This document shows positions 1 through 5,759 of a stretch of DNA of 14,301 bases, one piece after another. How positions within the stretch are numbered: position 1 is the stretch's first letter; each line of letters starts with the position of its first letter. The stretch is from Methanobacteriota archaeon (GTDB lineage Archaea > Thermoplasmatota > Thermoplasmata > RBG-16-68-12), in contig VBLZ01000083.1 in assembly GCA_005878515.1 (NCBI GenBank), positions 1 through 14,301 of the forward strand, read 5' to 3'. The notes beneath the pieces are model-generated. The model was not told the DNA's origin and made no database searches. It saw nothing but the letters and a program-made list of their open reading frames with translations. Made by a program: the position numbers and the translations under genes.

Positions 1-1
1 G

Positions 2-115
2 CCCGTCATCCCGCCGTACTACGCGCTCAAGATCCTGCCGTACGCGGTCCCGAACATCAAGAGCTGGAAGCAGCGCGTGTTCCGGGAGCGGGATTTCACC
101 GACCAGGTCTTCTGA
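2..115 (+). CDS. C-terminal tail of an unidentified protein (partial)
   Basis: The window opens inside a reading frame that runs 37 codons to a TGA at 113-115 and reads PVIPPYYALKILPY near its visible beginning and ends in FTDQVF. Codons are strongly G/C-biased at the third position, like the genes that follow. Only eight bases separate this stop from the ATG of the first ArsA-like ATPase, so it is probably the preceding gene of the same operon. I do not recognise the family from this tail; the Pro/Tyr-rich stretch followed by a basic, Trp-containing segment is not diagnostic. The start and most of the protein lie outside the window. Confidence 0.6.
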   Translation, partial: PVIPPYYALKILPYAVPNIKSWKQRVFRERDFTDQVF

Positions 116-123
116 GGGAGTCC

Positions 124-1116
124 ATGGGCCTTGCCTCCTATTTCGAGACGAAAGGCGACAAAGGGATCGTGATCTTCGCCGGGAAAGGCGGCCTCGGCAA
201 GACGACATGCAGCGCGGGACTGAGCCACTACATGGCCTCGAAAAGGAAACGGAACGTGCTCTGTTTCTCGACGGACCCGCAGGCGAGCCTGAGCGATATT
301 TTCGACCGGGACATTTTCGGAAAGGGGCTCGTTTCCGTCATCCCGAACCTGGACGTGGTGGAAATCGATGCGGACCGGCGCGTGGCCGATTACCAAGACG
401 AAGTGAAACAGAAGATCCTCACGATGTACGGCCTCACGGAGCTCCCGGCCGAGATCGAAGAATACATCGATTCGACGTCCGCCGAGCCCGCGATGTACGA
501 GTCCGCCACCTACGACGCAATGGCGGACCTCGTGTCCACAAGCGGGCATGACCTCTATGTCTTCGACATGCCGCCCTTCGGCCACGGAGTCCGCATGATC
601 GCAATGGCGGAGATCCTCAGCAAGTGGGTCGGGAAGATCACGGAGGCCCGAGAGAAGGCCCAGGAGTACGAGGCCGTCGCGGCGACCTTGAAGGGGACGA
701 AGGTCTCGGAGGACGAGGTCCTCAAGGAGCTCCAGGACATCCAAGAGAAGATCACGAGGTTCACGGACCTGATGGTCGATCAGCGGCGGACGGCCTTCTT
801 CATGGTCCTCATTCCGGAGCGCATGGCGATCCTGGACACGGAGCGCGCGCTCGAGATGTTCGACGCCCTCGGCCTCCAGATGGCGGGGCTGATTGTGAAC
901 CAAGTGTATCCGGCGGAACTCGCGGAAGCGAAAGGGGGCGAAGCGGTCGAGTTCCTCCGGAACCGCGCGCGGATGCAGCGGAAGTACCTCGACGAGATCA
1001 AGTCGAAGTTCGCGGGCAAGGTCGTCGCGATGCTGCCAATGTACCCGCGGGAACCGCGAGGCCTCGACATGATCGAGCGGGTGTCGCAGGACCTGCTATT
1101 CGGACCCGCGCTCTAA
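124..1116 (+). CDS. ArsA/Get3-family ATPase, first of a tandem pair (active-type)
   Basis: A 330-residue SIMIBI-class ATPase of the ArsA/Get3 family, which works as a nucleotide-controlled dimer in metalloid export or membrane-protein targeting. The deviant Walker A GKGGLGKT lies at about residues 20-27. The switch I signature STDPQASL (about 49-56) keeps the catalytic Asp at residue 51. A switch II-like FDMPPFGHG (about 147-155) replaces the usual DTAPTGH. AGLIVNQ (about 254-260) is the base-recognition region and PREPRG (about 308-313) matches the conserved C-terminal EP.G segment. A charged helical insert (about 170-220) could form a coiled coil where Get3 has its client-binding helices. 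GGGAG lies just before the ATG. The next gene, 11 bp downstream, encodes a second divergent family member. No arsenite-binding cysteines of the E. coli ArsA type are evident, so an arsenic-pump role is not supported; Get3-like or archaeal-specific targeting is as likely. Confidence 0.9.
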   Translation: MGLASYFETKGDKGIVIFAGKGGLGKTTCSAGLSHYMASKRKRNVLCFSTDPQASLSDIFDRDIFGKGLVSVIPNLDVVEIDADRRVADYQDEVKQKILTMYGLTELPAEIEEYIDSTSAEPAMYESATYDAMADLVSTSGHDLYVFDMPPFGHGVRMIAMAEILSKWVGKITEAREKAQEYEAVAATLKGTKVSEDEVLKELQDIQEKITRFTDLMVDQRRTAFFMVLIPERMAILDTERALEMFDALGLQMAGLIVNQVYPAELAEAKGGEAVEFLRNRARMQRKYLDEIKSKFAGKVVAMLPMYPREPRGLDMIERVSQDLLFGPAL

Positions 1117-1127
1117 GGGGGTCCCAC

Positions 1128-2162
1128 GTGACGACCCTTCCCGAACTGCTCGAACAACGACCGAAGCTGCGTTACATCTTCACGGGTGGGAAAGGCGGCG
1201 TCGGAAAGACCGTTGCGGCAGCCGGACTCGCGTACCACTGCGCATCTCGGGGAGAGAATGTCTTAGTCGCGTCCCTGAATCCAGTCCACTCCCTGTCGAG
1301 CCTCTTCGGCCAGAGCCTTTCCGGCGGAAAGGTGATCGAGGTGAAAGGCGCGAAGAACGTGCATGCGGTCGAAGTGGAAACGACCGAGGTCGTGGAACGT
1401 TACCGCAATTCGATTCGAGGCCGCGTCAAGGAATTCCTGAAGTGGGCGGACATCCCCCTCGATGCGAGGCCGTTCATCGAGATTGCCGCGACGAACCCTG
1501 CGTTCGAGGAGAGCGCGATGTTCGACCGGATGGTCGACTACATCCTCAAAGAAGGCGAAGCGTTCGATCGCGTGATCTTCGACACCGCGGCGGTCGCGAA
1601 CGCGGTGCGCCTGATCGGCTTGAGCAAGATCTACGGCCTTTGGCTCACCCGGATGATCGACTCGCGGAAGGAGGCGCTGAGCATGCGCGTCCAGCTCTCC
1701 TTCCGGAAAGAGAAGGTCATGGCGGAGGTGAAGAAGGATCCGCTGATGGCCGACCTGATCTCAATGAACGAACGGTTCGAGAAGGCGAAAGGTGTCCTCG
1801 TGGATCCGGAACGGACCGCGTTCTTCTTCGTCACTCTACCGCTCGCTCTCCCGATCGCGGTCGTACGCCGGTTCATCGGCATGGTCCAGAAGTTCAACAT
1901 CCCGATCGGCGGAGTCATCGTGAACGAGGTGCTCCGTCCGGAGATTGCCCTCCAAGAGGGCGCGGGCGAGTATCTGGCGAACAAGTACCACGAGCAGACC
2001 GCCTACATGAAGGTCCTGTACCGTGACCTCGGTCCGCTCGTTCGGTCGTACATTCCGCTCTATTCGTCCGAGGTCACGGGCGTCGACATGGTCCGTCGGG
2101 TCTCCGAGGACATGATGACGTACACGCCCCCGTTTGCCGCCGAATTGACGGGCGCCGCATGA
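1128..2162 (+). CDS. ArsA/Get3-family ATPase, second of a tandem pair (switch I Asp replaced by Asn)
   Basis: A 344-residue ArsA/Get3-family protein. The frame is open well upstream, but GTG at 1128 preceded by AAGGGGG (1115-1121) follows the previous stop and puts the P-loop at the family position. Walker A is GGKGGVGKT at about 20-28, including the signature Lys that reaches across the dimer. Switch I reads SLNPVHSL (about 49-56) where active members have STDPxxSL, so the hydrolytic Asp is Asn at residue 51. Switch II reads FDTAAVANAVRLI (141-153), keeping DT but lacking the usual PTGH. A charged helical region (about 168-215) is in the place of the client-binding helices, followed by GGVIVNE (about 251-257). 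Its stop overlaps the start of the next gene (ATGA). The sequence suggests a nucleotide-binding but poorly hydrolysing partner of the upstream ATPase; partnership is inference from adjacency and complementary motif loss. Confidence 0.88.
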   Translation: MTTLPELLEQRPKLRYIFTGGKGGVGKTVAAAGLAYHCASRGENVLVASLNPVHSLSSLFGQSLSGGKVIEVKGAKNVHAVEVETTEVVERYRNSIRGRVKEFLKWADIPLDARPFIEIAATNPAFEESAMFDRMVDYILKEGEAFDRVIFDTAAVANAVRLIGLSKIYGLWLTRMIDSRKEALSMRVQLSFRKEKVMAEVKKDPLMADLISMNERFEKAKGVLVDPERTAFFFVTLPLALPIAVVRRFIGMVQKFNIPIGGVIVNEVLRPEIALQEGAGEYLANKYHEQTAYMKVLYRDLGPLVRSYIPLYSSEVTGVDMVRRVSEDMMTYTPPFAAELTGAA

Positions 2163-2647
2163 AGCCGCCGACGCGGGATCACGTCGTGGCCGCGACGCAC
2201 TTCGTCCTCGGTCCGTCCAACTTCGTCGTGCTCCGCCTTCCGGACCGGTGGGACCTGCGCCTCGGCCGACAGCCGATGGATGTGGACTATACGGTGGCCT
2301 ACGACGGGGTCCGCTGGGCCCAGGAAGGCCGGGCCTCGGGGCTCCTTGTCGACGTGCAAGCCCGCCGTGCGATCGAAGTCTCCGTCCGAACATCCCGCGG
2401 GCCGATTCCGCCGCCGAAGCTCGACGGGTCCCGCCTCGGCACGTGCAAGATGGGAGGGCATGACGCGGCCTGCGCACTCGGGTCGGCCCACTTCGGCCTC
2501 TTCGGGACCAAGCTGTACCAGGTGCTTCACGTGAGCTACCGGTGCGACGAGACGCAGCGTCTCGTCGACCTGCGTTTCATGCACCGCGGAACCGCGGAAC
2601 TGCTCGAGGGCCTGCTCGCTCCGCTCGCGGGAACGCGTTGCCATTAA
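2159..2647 (+). CDS. unknown protein, translationally coupled to the ArsA-like pair
   Basis: A 162-residue soluble protein of unknown family. The ATG overlaps the stop of the second ArsA-like gene by four bases (ATGA, 2159-2162), a typical sign of translational coupling, so its product probably acts with the ATPase pair. There are no predicted transmembrane helices. The N-terminal half alternates short hydrophobic strands (FVVLRLPDRWDLRLG, then a GLLVDVQ strand and an AIEVSV strand), suggesting a beta-rich fold. A central segment, GTCKMGGHDAACALG, has two Cys and a His that could bind metal, and a further Cys sits in HVSYRCDE. The stop overlaps the stop of the convergent downstream gene within the tetranucleotide TTAA (2644-2647). 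The gene is confidently coding from overlap and codon bias; the function is not known. Confidence 0.75.
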   Translation: MKPPTRDHVVAATHFVLGPSNFVVLRLPDRWDLRLGRQPMDVDYTVAYDGVRWAQEGRASGLLVDVQARRAIEVSVRTSRGPIPPPKLDGSRLGTCKMGGHDAACALGSAHFGLFGTKLYQVLHVSYRCDETQRLVDLRFMHRGTAELLEGLLAPLAGTRCH

Positions 2648-3279
2648 GCGGCCATCCGGTCCGCCAACGCGCGAATCGTCGCGATTCCTCGGGAGGCGGC
2701 CCCCGGCGCGACGGACACCGAGGCCGCGATTCCTGGCTGCTTTCCAGCGGTCACATGGAGGGCAGCGATGGGCTCTAATGCGTCAGGGTCGACGCTCTCG
2801 AGGATTCGTCGCGCGCTCCGTTCGTCGTCGGATGCCAAGAGAAGTTCGCGGCCACCGATCGAAAGGTTCGACCAACCAGATTTCGCGCGACTCCTTCGCT
2901 GGCCGATGCGCGTGAGGGGGTCGACGAGTTCGAACCCCGTGCGTGGATCCGTTCGAAGCGCGGCCTCGATCAAGGCGGCGTCTCGCCGCCCCTGAGCGGC
3001 TCCGATCGCCCAGTTGATGGGCATCTCGCGGGGCCGCAGCGTCACGGTCACCGAGAACTCCCGGAACGGCGGATTTGACCCTTCGGTCGTCATCCGAAAC
3101 GCGGTCGTCCCAAACCACTGGATCTTCGCGGTGCCGCCGAGATCGACGACGGCCCTCTTGAGTTCGGAACCGATCCGGCGGGCGAGTCGCCGCGAGAAGA
3201 GGAAGGCACCGTAGTACCAAACCATGAAGAAGGCCGCGACGACGAGGACGGCGATGATGCCGGGGTCAAGATCCGCCAC
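2644..3279 (-). CDS. membrane-anchored protein of unknown function
   Basis: A 211-residue protein with one N-terminal hydrophobic segment (about residues 7-28) followed by an Arg-rich stretch (SRRLARRIG), which predicts a membrane anchor with the bulk of the protein on the positively charged, cytoplasmic side. The rest looks like a mixed alpha/beta soluble domain: strands around AKIQWFGTTAFRM and EFSVTVTLRPR, then a WSNLSIGGRELLLASDD motif and helices to the C-terminus. I do not recognise the family. The GTG start is supported by a TTTAGCT TATA-like box on the minus strand centred near 3305, 26 bp upstream, giving a leaderless transcript. Its stop codon is interleaved with that of the convergent + strand gene at 2644-2647. 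Confidence 0.7.
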   Translation of the reverse strand: MADLDPGIIAVLVVAAFFMVWYYGAFLFSRRLARRIGSELKRAVVDLGGTAKIQWFGTTAFRMTTEGSNPPFREFSVTVTLRPREMPINWAIGAAQGRRDAALIEAALRTDPRTGFELVDPLTRIGQRRSRAKSGWSNLSIGGRELLLASDDERSARRILESVDPDALEPIAALHVTAGKQPGIAASVSVAPGAASRGIATIRALADRMAA

Positions 3280-3300
3280 GAAGCCGGAAATGCAGGCCCG

Positions 3301-3308
3301 AGCTAAAG
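3301..3308 (-). promoter_or_regulatory. TATA-like promoter of the membrane-anchored protein gene
   Basis: Read on the minus strand the site is CCTTTAGC, centred near 3305 and 26 bp upstream of the GTG at 3279. That spacing places the transcript start on the start codon, as expected for a leaderless archaeal mRNA. This is inferred from sequence and spacing alone. Confidence 0.4.
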
Positions 3309-3371
3309 GCCTCCGGCCGCGCAGGAAAACGTTTAGCGCCGTCCGACCATCCGCCGGGATCGGGGGACGGC

Positions 3372-3641
3372 GTGAGCCGCTGGAGGCGCGCCTTGCAGGT
3401 CGTCAAGGAGGTCCTTTGGGGCCTCTTCTTCTTCGACCTCTACACGGAGAACATGAAGATGCGCATCCGGTACAACGACGCGGTCAACCTGCTCGTCTTC
3501 TCGGAGCAGCTCGGGATCCCGCTCATGAATTCCTACGTTTCCATGCGTCTGCTCCCGTACTTCGTCGGGGAGCTCGAGGGATGGAAGCGCCGCGAGATGC
3601 GGGAGCGTGAGATTCTCGAGGAAGCGCCCGAGATCCATTAG
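3372..3641 (+). CDS. small unknown protein, 89 aa
   Basis: An 89-residue protein starting at GTG 3372. Its third codon positions are almost all G or C, unlike the antisense frame that overlaps its 3' end, so it is convincingly coding. It has a basic amphipathic N-terminus (MSRWRRALQVVKEVL), an aromatic segment (WGLFFFDLY), then TENMKMRIRYNDAVNLLVFSEQ, an LPYFVGELEGW segment and a very acidic/basic helical tail rich in Glu and Arg. The hydrophobic stretches are too short and charged to be clear membrane spans; peripheral membrane association is possible. The family is not recognised. A weak TATA-like CGTTTAG near 3331-3337 may drive it. Its TAG stop at 3639-3641 lies under the 3' part of the convergent zinc-finger gene. 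Confidence 0.7.
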   Translation: MSRWRRALQVVKEVLWGLFFFDLYTENMKMRIRYNDAVNLLVFSEQLGIPLMNSYVSMRLLPYFVGELEGWKRREMREREILEEAPEIH

Positions 3642-3939
3642 TGCCGGATGTCGCGCCGCACCGCCAGCAGGTCTCCCGCGCGATCCCGCTCCAGGCCGCG
3701 CAGGCCGCACACTGCCAGCGTCGCGCGAGCGGAATGTGACTCGGATCGTGGACCGTCGTCCCGGCTGTTCGCCCGCAGCTCCAACACTGGTCCAGCTCGA
3801 ACTCGTTGCGTTGTGCGCATCCCAGACAGAGCCAGTCACCACGCCGAACTCCGGGTCGGAGCGCTTGACGTCGTCCCCAAGCGAAGCCGGCCAAGCACGA
3901 GAGAAAGGCGGCCACGGCAGCAATCGCGAGCGAATCCAT
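3523..3939 (-). CDS. membrane-anchored double zinc-finger (RanBP2-like) protein; C-terminus doubtful
   Basis: Starting at ATG 3939, 138 residues are encoded before the in-frame stop. An N-terminal hydrophobic helix (about residues 4-21) is followed by a basic stretch. Two near-identical zinc-binding modules then follow: WLCLGCAQRN...CWSCG (Cys 38, 41, 52, 55) and WQCAACAAWS...CWRCG (Cys 77, 80, 91, 94). The W-x-C-x2-C-x10-C-x2-C spacing is that of RanBP2-type zinc ribbons, which bind protein or single-stranded RNA in other systems. The start is supported by a TATTTAG box about 33 bp upstream, leaving a leader of roughly 6 nt. The last 40 or so residues are Arg/Pro/Ala-rich and antisense to a well-supported gene; a one-base indel near 3645 would end the protein at TAA 3638-3640, just after the second zinc module. 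The double zinc finger is sure; the C-terminal tail is not. Confidence 0.65.
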   Translation of the reverse strand: MDSLAIAAVAAFLSCLAGFAWGRRQALRPGVRRGDWLCLGCAQRNEFELDQCWSCGRTAGTTVHDPSHIPLARRWQCAACAAWSGIARETCWRCGATSGTNGSRALPRESHAPASRGASIPRAPRRSTGADAWKRRNS

Positions 3940-3983
3940 GGGGAACGTCGCGTCGTTCACGGACCGAACTAAATACGTTCCCC
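3940..3983 (-). promoter_or_regulatory. promoter of the zinc-finger gene flanked by a 9-bp inverted repeat
   Basis: A minus-strand TATA box TATTTAG lies at about 3969-3975. GGGGAACGT (3940-3948) and ACGTTCCCC (3975-3983) form a perfect 9-bp inverted repeat with one arm at the start codon and the other overlapping the upstream edge of the TATA box. Arms are about 35 bp apart centre to centre. A repressor binding both arms would cover TATA and transcript start. The repeat is seen; the operator role is inferred. Confidence 0.4.
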
Positions 3984-3992
3984 GCTGCCTAT

Positions 3993-4037
3993 CCAAAATG
4001 AGACTCTTGGGTGGAAGAGTCGCGGGTCCCCGGGGAC
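3993..4037 (-). terminator. possible terminator hairpins after the six-helix membrane protein gene
   Basis: Two structures follow the minus-strand stop at 4037. GTCCCCGGGGAC (4026-4037) is a 12-bp palindrome overlapping the stop. GACTCTT/AAGAGTC (4002-4008 with 4015-4021) is a perfect 7-bp stem with a 6-nt loop, followed on the minus strand by TCATTTTGG. A hairpin plus short T-run resembles an intrinsic terminator, though archaea usually rely on T-runs alone. Confidence 0.35.
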
Positions 4038-4633
4038 TAATGTCCGATCACGCGGGACCCGAAGTAGAACGTGACGACGAGCGAGAGCGCCTGCTCCGCG
4101 CGACCCGCGAAGACGCTTTGTTGGTTCGTGACGAGCGCGAAACAGATGTAGGCGGTCAGCCCGAGTGCGCCCGCCGCGACGACGTCCCGGAAGATCGTGG
4201 CCAGGCGATGCCGGACATGGCTCTCGTGCGCGCGTCGATGGACGAGCCAGGATGCTGTTGCTCCGAGGACATAGCCGCCAAGCACCTCGAGGACCGCCAG
4301 GAGGGCGGGCGGGATGCCTTGGAGGGAAGGATCGTGCAGCAGGAACCAGGCCGTGATGCCTGCGAATCCGAGGAACAACAAGATGCGGACGAGCCGCGGA
4401 CGGTGCGGAACGGGCTGCCCGGGCACCGTGGGCGGGGTCGAAGTCGCATGGCTCCCGAAGTAGAACGCGATGACGACCACGACCGCGTTCACGAGGACGT
4501 TCGGTACGACGCTTTTCTGGAAGACAAGGGCATACCCGTACGCCGCGGCGACCACGACGGCAATCGCCCCGCGAACGCTCCCGTGCGGCAGTCGTAGGGG
4601 TTCAGGCAATTCGCCGACGGGAGGAACTGCCAC
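4037..4633 (-). CDS. six-helix membrane protein with an internal repeat (YFGS motifs)
   Basis: A 198-residue integral membrane protein with six likely helices at about 22-39, 44-60, 81-99, 108-131, 149-169 and 180-193. The first and last helix pairs resemble each other: both end in FYFGS (57-61 and 189-193) after a Val/Ala-rich helix and a preceding Tyr-containing helix with an AL-V/F core, which points to internal duplication. The loop between helices 4 and 5 is His/Arg-rich (HRRAHESHVRHR). No transporter or enzyme signature is recognised; the short YFGS-ending helices recall small holin-like families, but that link is weak. The GTG start at 4633 is supported by a CCTTAAG TATA-like element centred near 4660, 27 bp upstream. 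The gene appears to have its own promoter, separate from the small gene upstream. Confidence 0.7.
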   Translation of the reverse strand: MAVPPVGELPEPLRLPHGSVRGAIAVVVAAAYGYALVFQKSVVPNVLVNAVVVVIAFYFGSHATSTPPTVPGQPVPHRPRLVRILLFLGFAGITAWFLLHDPSLQGIPPALLAVLEVLGGYVLGATASWLVHRRAHESHVRHRLATIFRDVVAAGALGLTAYICFALVTNQQSVFAGRAEQALSLVVTFYFGSRVIGH

Positions 4634-4637
4634 GGTC

Positions 4638-4663
4638 GCGCACCACCGATGGTGCGCTTAAGG
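4638..4663 (-). promoter_or_regulatory. promoter with an 8-bp inverted repeat between TATA and start codon
   Basis: CCTTAAG on the minus strand (4657-4663) is a TATA-like element 27 bp from the GTG at 4633. Between them GCGCACCA (4638-4645) and TGGTGCGC (4650-4657) form a perfect 8-bp inverted repeat with a 4-base spacer. In this position a bound dimeric protein would block initiation; if the transcript starts further upstream it could instead fold as a 5' hairpin. Role inferred. Confidence 0.35.
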
Positions 4664-4683
4664 CTGACGCCGGACTCGTCGAT

Positions 4684-4932
4684 TCAGAAGAAGGAGGCAA
4701 TCGCCTGCGTCAGGCGTCGAAGCAGGCGACCGTCGTTGTCGGACTCGCGCGATTCGTGGTCCGAGTGCTCCGAATGATTCGCCCGGACTCCGTCGGCGAG
4801 CCACCGACTCTCGCAGTCCCCGAACTCGGTCCGCACGTACCGGTCCAAGTCCGTCGAGCGGCTCCGTTGCAACCCGGCGACGATCGACGTGTACGGTGGG
4901 ATGCCCATCATTGCGGCGACCTCCGGGTCCAC
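4684..4932 (-). CDS. small charged unknown protein, 82 aa
   Basis: An 82-residue open frame starting at GTG 4932. Third codon positions are mostly G or C, matching the surrounding genes, which supports it as coding despite its size. The N-terminal part (VDPEVAAMMGIPPYTSIVAG) is mildly hydrophobic but not a membrane helix. The middle is unusually rich in His, Asp, Glu and Ser (NHSEHSDHESRESDND), which could be disordered or bind metal, and the C-terminus (GRLLRRLTQAIASFF) is an amphipathic basic helix ending in two Phe. No family is recognised. No convincing promoter or ribosome-binding site is seen, so the exact start is uncertain. It lies upstream of the six-helix membrane protein on the same strand with a 50-bp gap. 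Confidence 0.45.
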   Translation of the reverse strand: MDPEVAAMMGIPPYTSIVAGLQRSRSTDLDRYVRTEFGDCESRWLADGVRANHSEHSDHESRESDNDGRLLRRLTQAIASFF

Positions 4933-4989
4933 GGATCCACCCCGCGCACGGCCCAGGCGTAGCGGACCGCGCAGTCCGACGGAAAAGCC

Positions 4990-5141
4990 TTGTTCGTCTC
5001 ATCACTTGGCTTCGTAAATCGTCCGTTTCTCTTGTTCCAATGCATGTTTGGCTAATTGCAACGCCTGTTAATAAAGCCTTTGTTTTAGTTACAGAAACCT
5101 TTATCATAGAGCACAAACATACATTGTTCCGGAGGCGGCCA
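4990..5141 (+). promoter_or_regulatory. A+T-rich promoter region and Shine-Dalgarno of the ArsR-type regulator gene
   Basis: This intergenic stretch is markedly A+T-rich compared with its surroundings. A TATA box CCTTTATCA (5098-5106) with the purine-rich AGAAA before it puts transcription start near 5130. GGAGGCGG (5131-5138) is a good Shine-Dalgarno close to ATG 5142. AAAGCCTTT (5073-5081) is echoed by AAACCTTT (5095-5102), about two helical turns apart, with the second copy overlapping the TATA box; this could be an autoregulatory site. The site role is inferred. Confidence 0.5.
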
Positions 5142-5759
5142 ATGAAGGCATTCAAGGTCATCAAGAGCCCCGAAGCATTTCAACTTCTCGCGGACGAAAC
5201 ACGGAGACGCATCATCTATCTTCTCCGGGCGAAGGAGATGACGGTGAGCCAGATTTCGGCGGAACTCGGGCTTACGCCGCAGGCGATCTATCATCACATC
5301 CGTAAGATGCGCGACGCGGACCTCGTCGAAGTCGCTCGCGAGGAACGCGTGGACCACTTCATCGAGACGTACTACCGCGCCACGGCGGAGATGTTCAACC
5401 TCTCCCACGGCGAGGGGATGTCCCCGGCCTATGCCGCGGAGAAGGCCACGGAGGCGTTGCAGGCCCTCGCGAAGATTGGGCTGCGCGTGCGGACGGATCC
5501 CGAAGTCGTGGCTCGGATCGTCGAGCTCGAGAAGCGCATGGAGGGGGTCGGCGAGAAACCGGAGTGGGCCGAGGCGATCGCAGGCCTCGACGACGTCGAT
5601 TTCTTCGTGAAACAGGGAATCACGCATCTTGCGAAACTGCTCACGATGACGGACAAAGAGTTCACGGAGTACCTGGGCGTCGAGCGCGAGTATCGCAAGC
5701 TGCTGCGGTCGCTCCTCGAGGAACCCACGAAGGTCGAGGCGCTGGCCAAGAAGGCCTAG
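5142..5759 (+). CDS. ArsR-type winged-helix transcriptional regulator
   Basis: A 205-residue DNA-binding protein. The frame stays open upstream to 4896, but ATG 5142 follows a strong GGAGGCGG and a TATA box and puts the HTH at the N-terminus as usual. Residues about 10-85 form an ArsR-like winged helix: AFQLLADETRRRIIYLL (helix 1), MTVSQISAELGLTP (helices 2-3), QAIYHHIRKMRDADLVEV (recognition helix and wing entry), then a wing and HFIETYYRATAEMF. Residues about 95-205 are a largely helical, charged C-terminal region, probably for dimerisation or ligand sensing. There is no Cys cluster of the metal-sensing ArsR type. Targets are unknown; the CTAG overlap with the convergent acyl-CoA dehydrogenase stop (5756-5759) gives only positional association. 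Confidence in a regulator role is high, in specificity nil. Confidence 0.88.
   Translation: MKAFKVIKSPEAFQLLADETRRRIIYLLRAKEMTVSQISAELGLTPQAIYHHIRKMRDADLVEVAREERVDHFIETYYRATAEMFNLSHGEGMSPAYAAEKATEALQALAKIGLRVRTDPEVVARIVELEKRMEGVGEKPEWAEAIAGLDDVDFFVKQGITHLAKLLTMTDKEFTEYLGVEREYRKLLRSLLEEPTKVEALAKKA

Noticed and set aside
19..903. Long minus-strand open frame (294 codons) opposite the first ArsA-like ATPase
   Set aside because: It is antisense to a gene with unmistakable ATPase motifs. Its His/Arg/Leu/Asp-rich composition is what the reverse of GC-biased codons produces.
624..1127. Upstream extension of the second ArsA-like gene
   Set aside because: It overlaps the first ATPase in another frame with low-complexity Gly/Arg/Asp sequence. 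GTG 1128 with a Shine-Dalgarno fits the family start.
3938..4597. 219-codon + strand frame opposite the six-helix membrane protein
   Set aside because: It is the Asp/Glu/Arg-rich complement of a hydrophobic membrane protein gene with its own TATA-positioned start. No domain is visible.
4658..5164. 168-codon minus-strand frame across the regulator's promoter
   Set aside because: It runs through an A+T-rich promoter and a shadow of the small 82-aa gene. Codon bias is poor.
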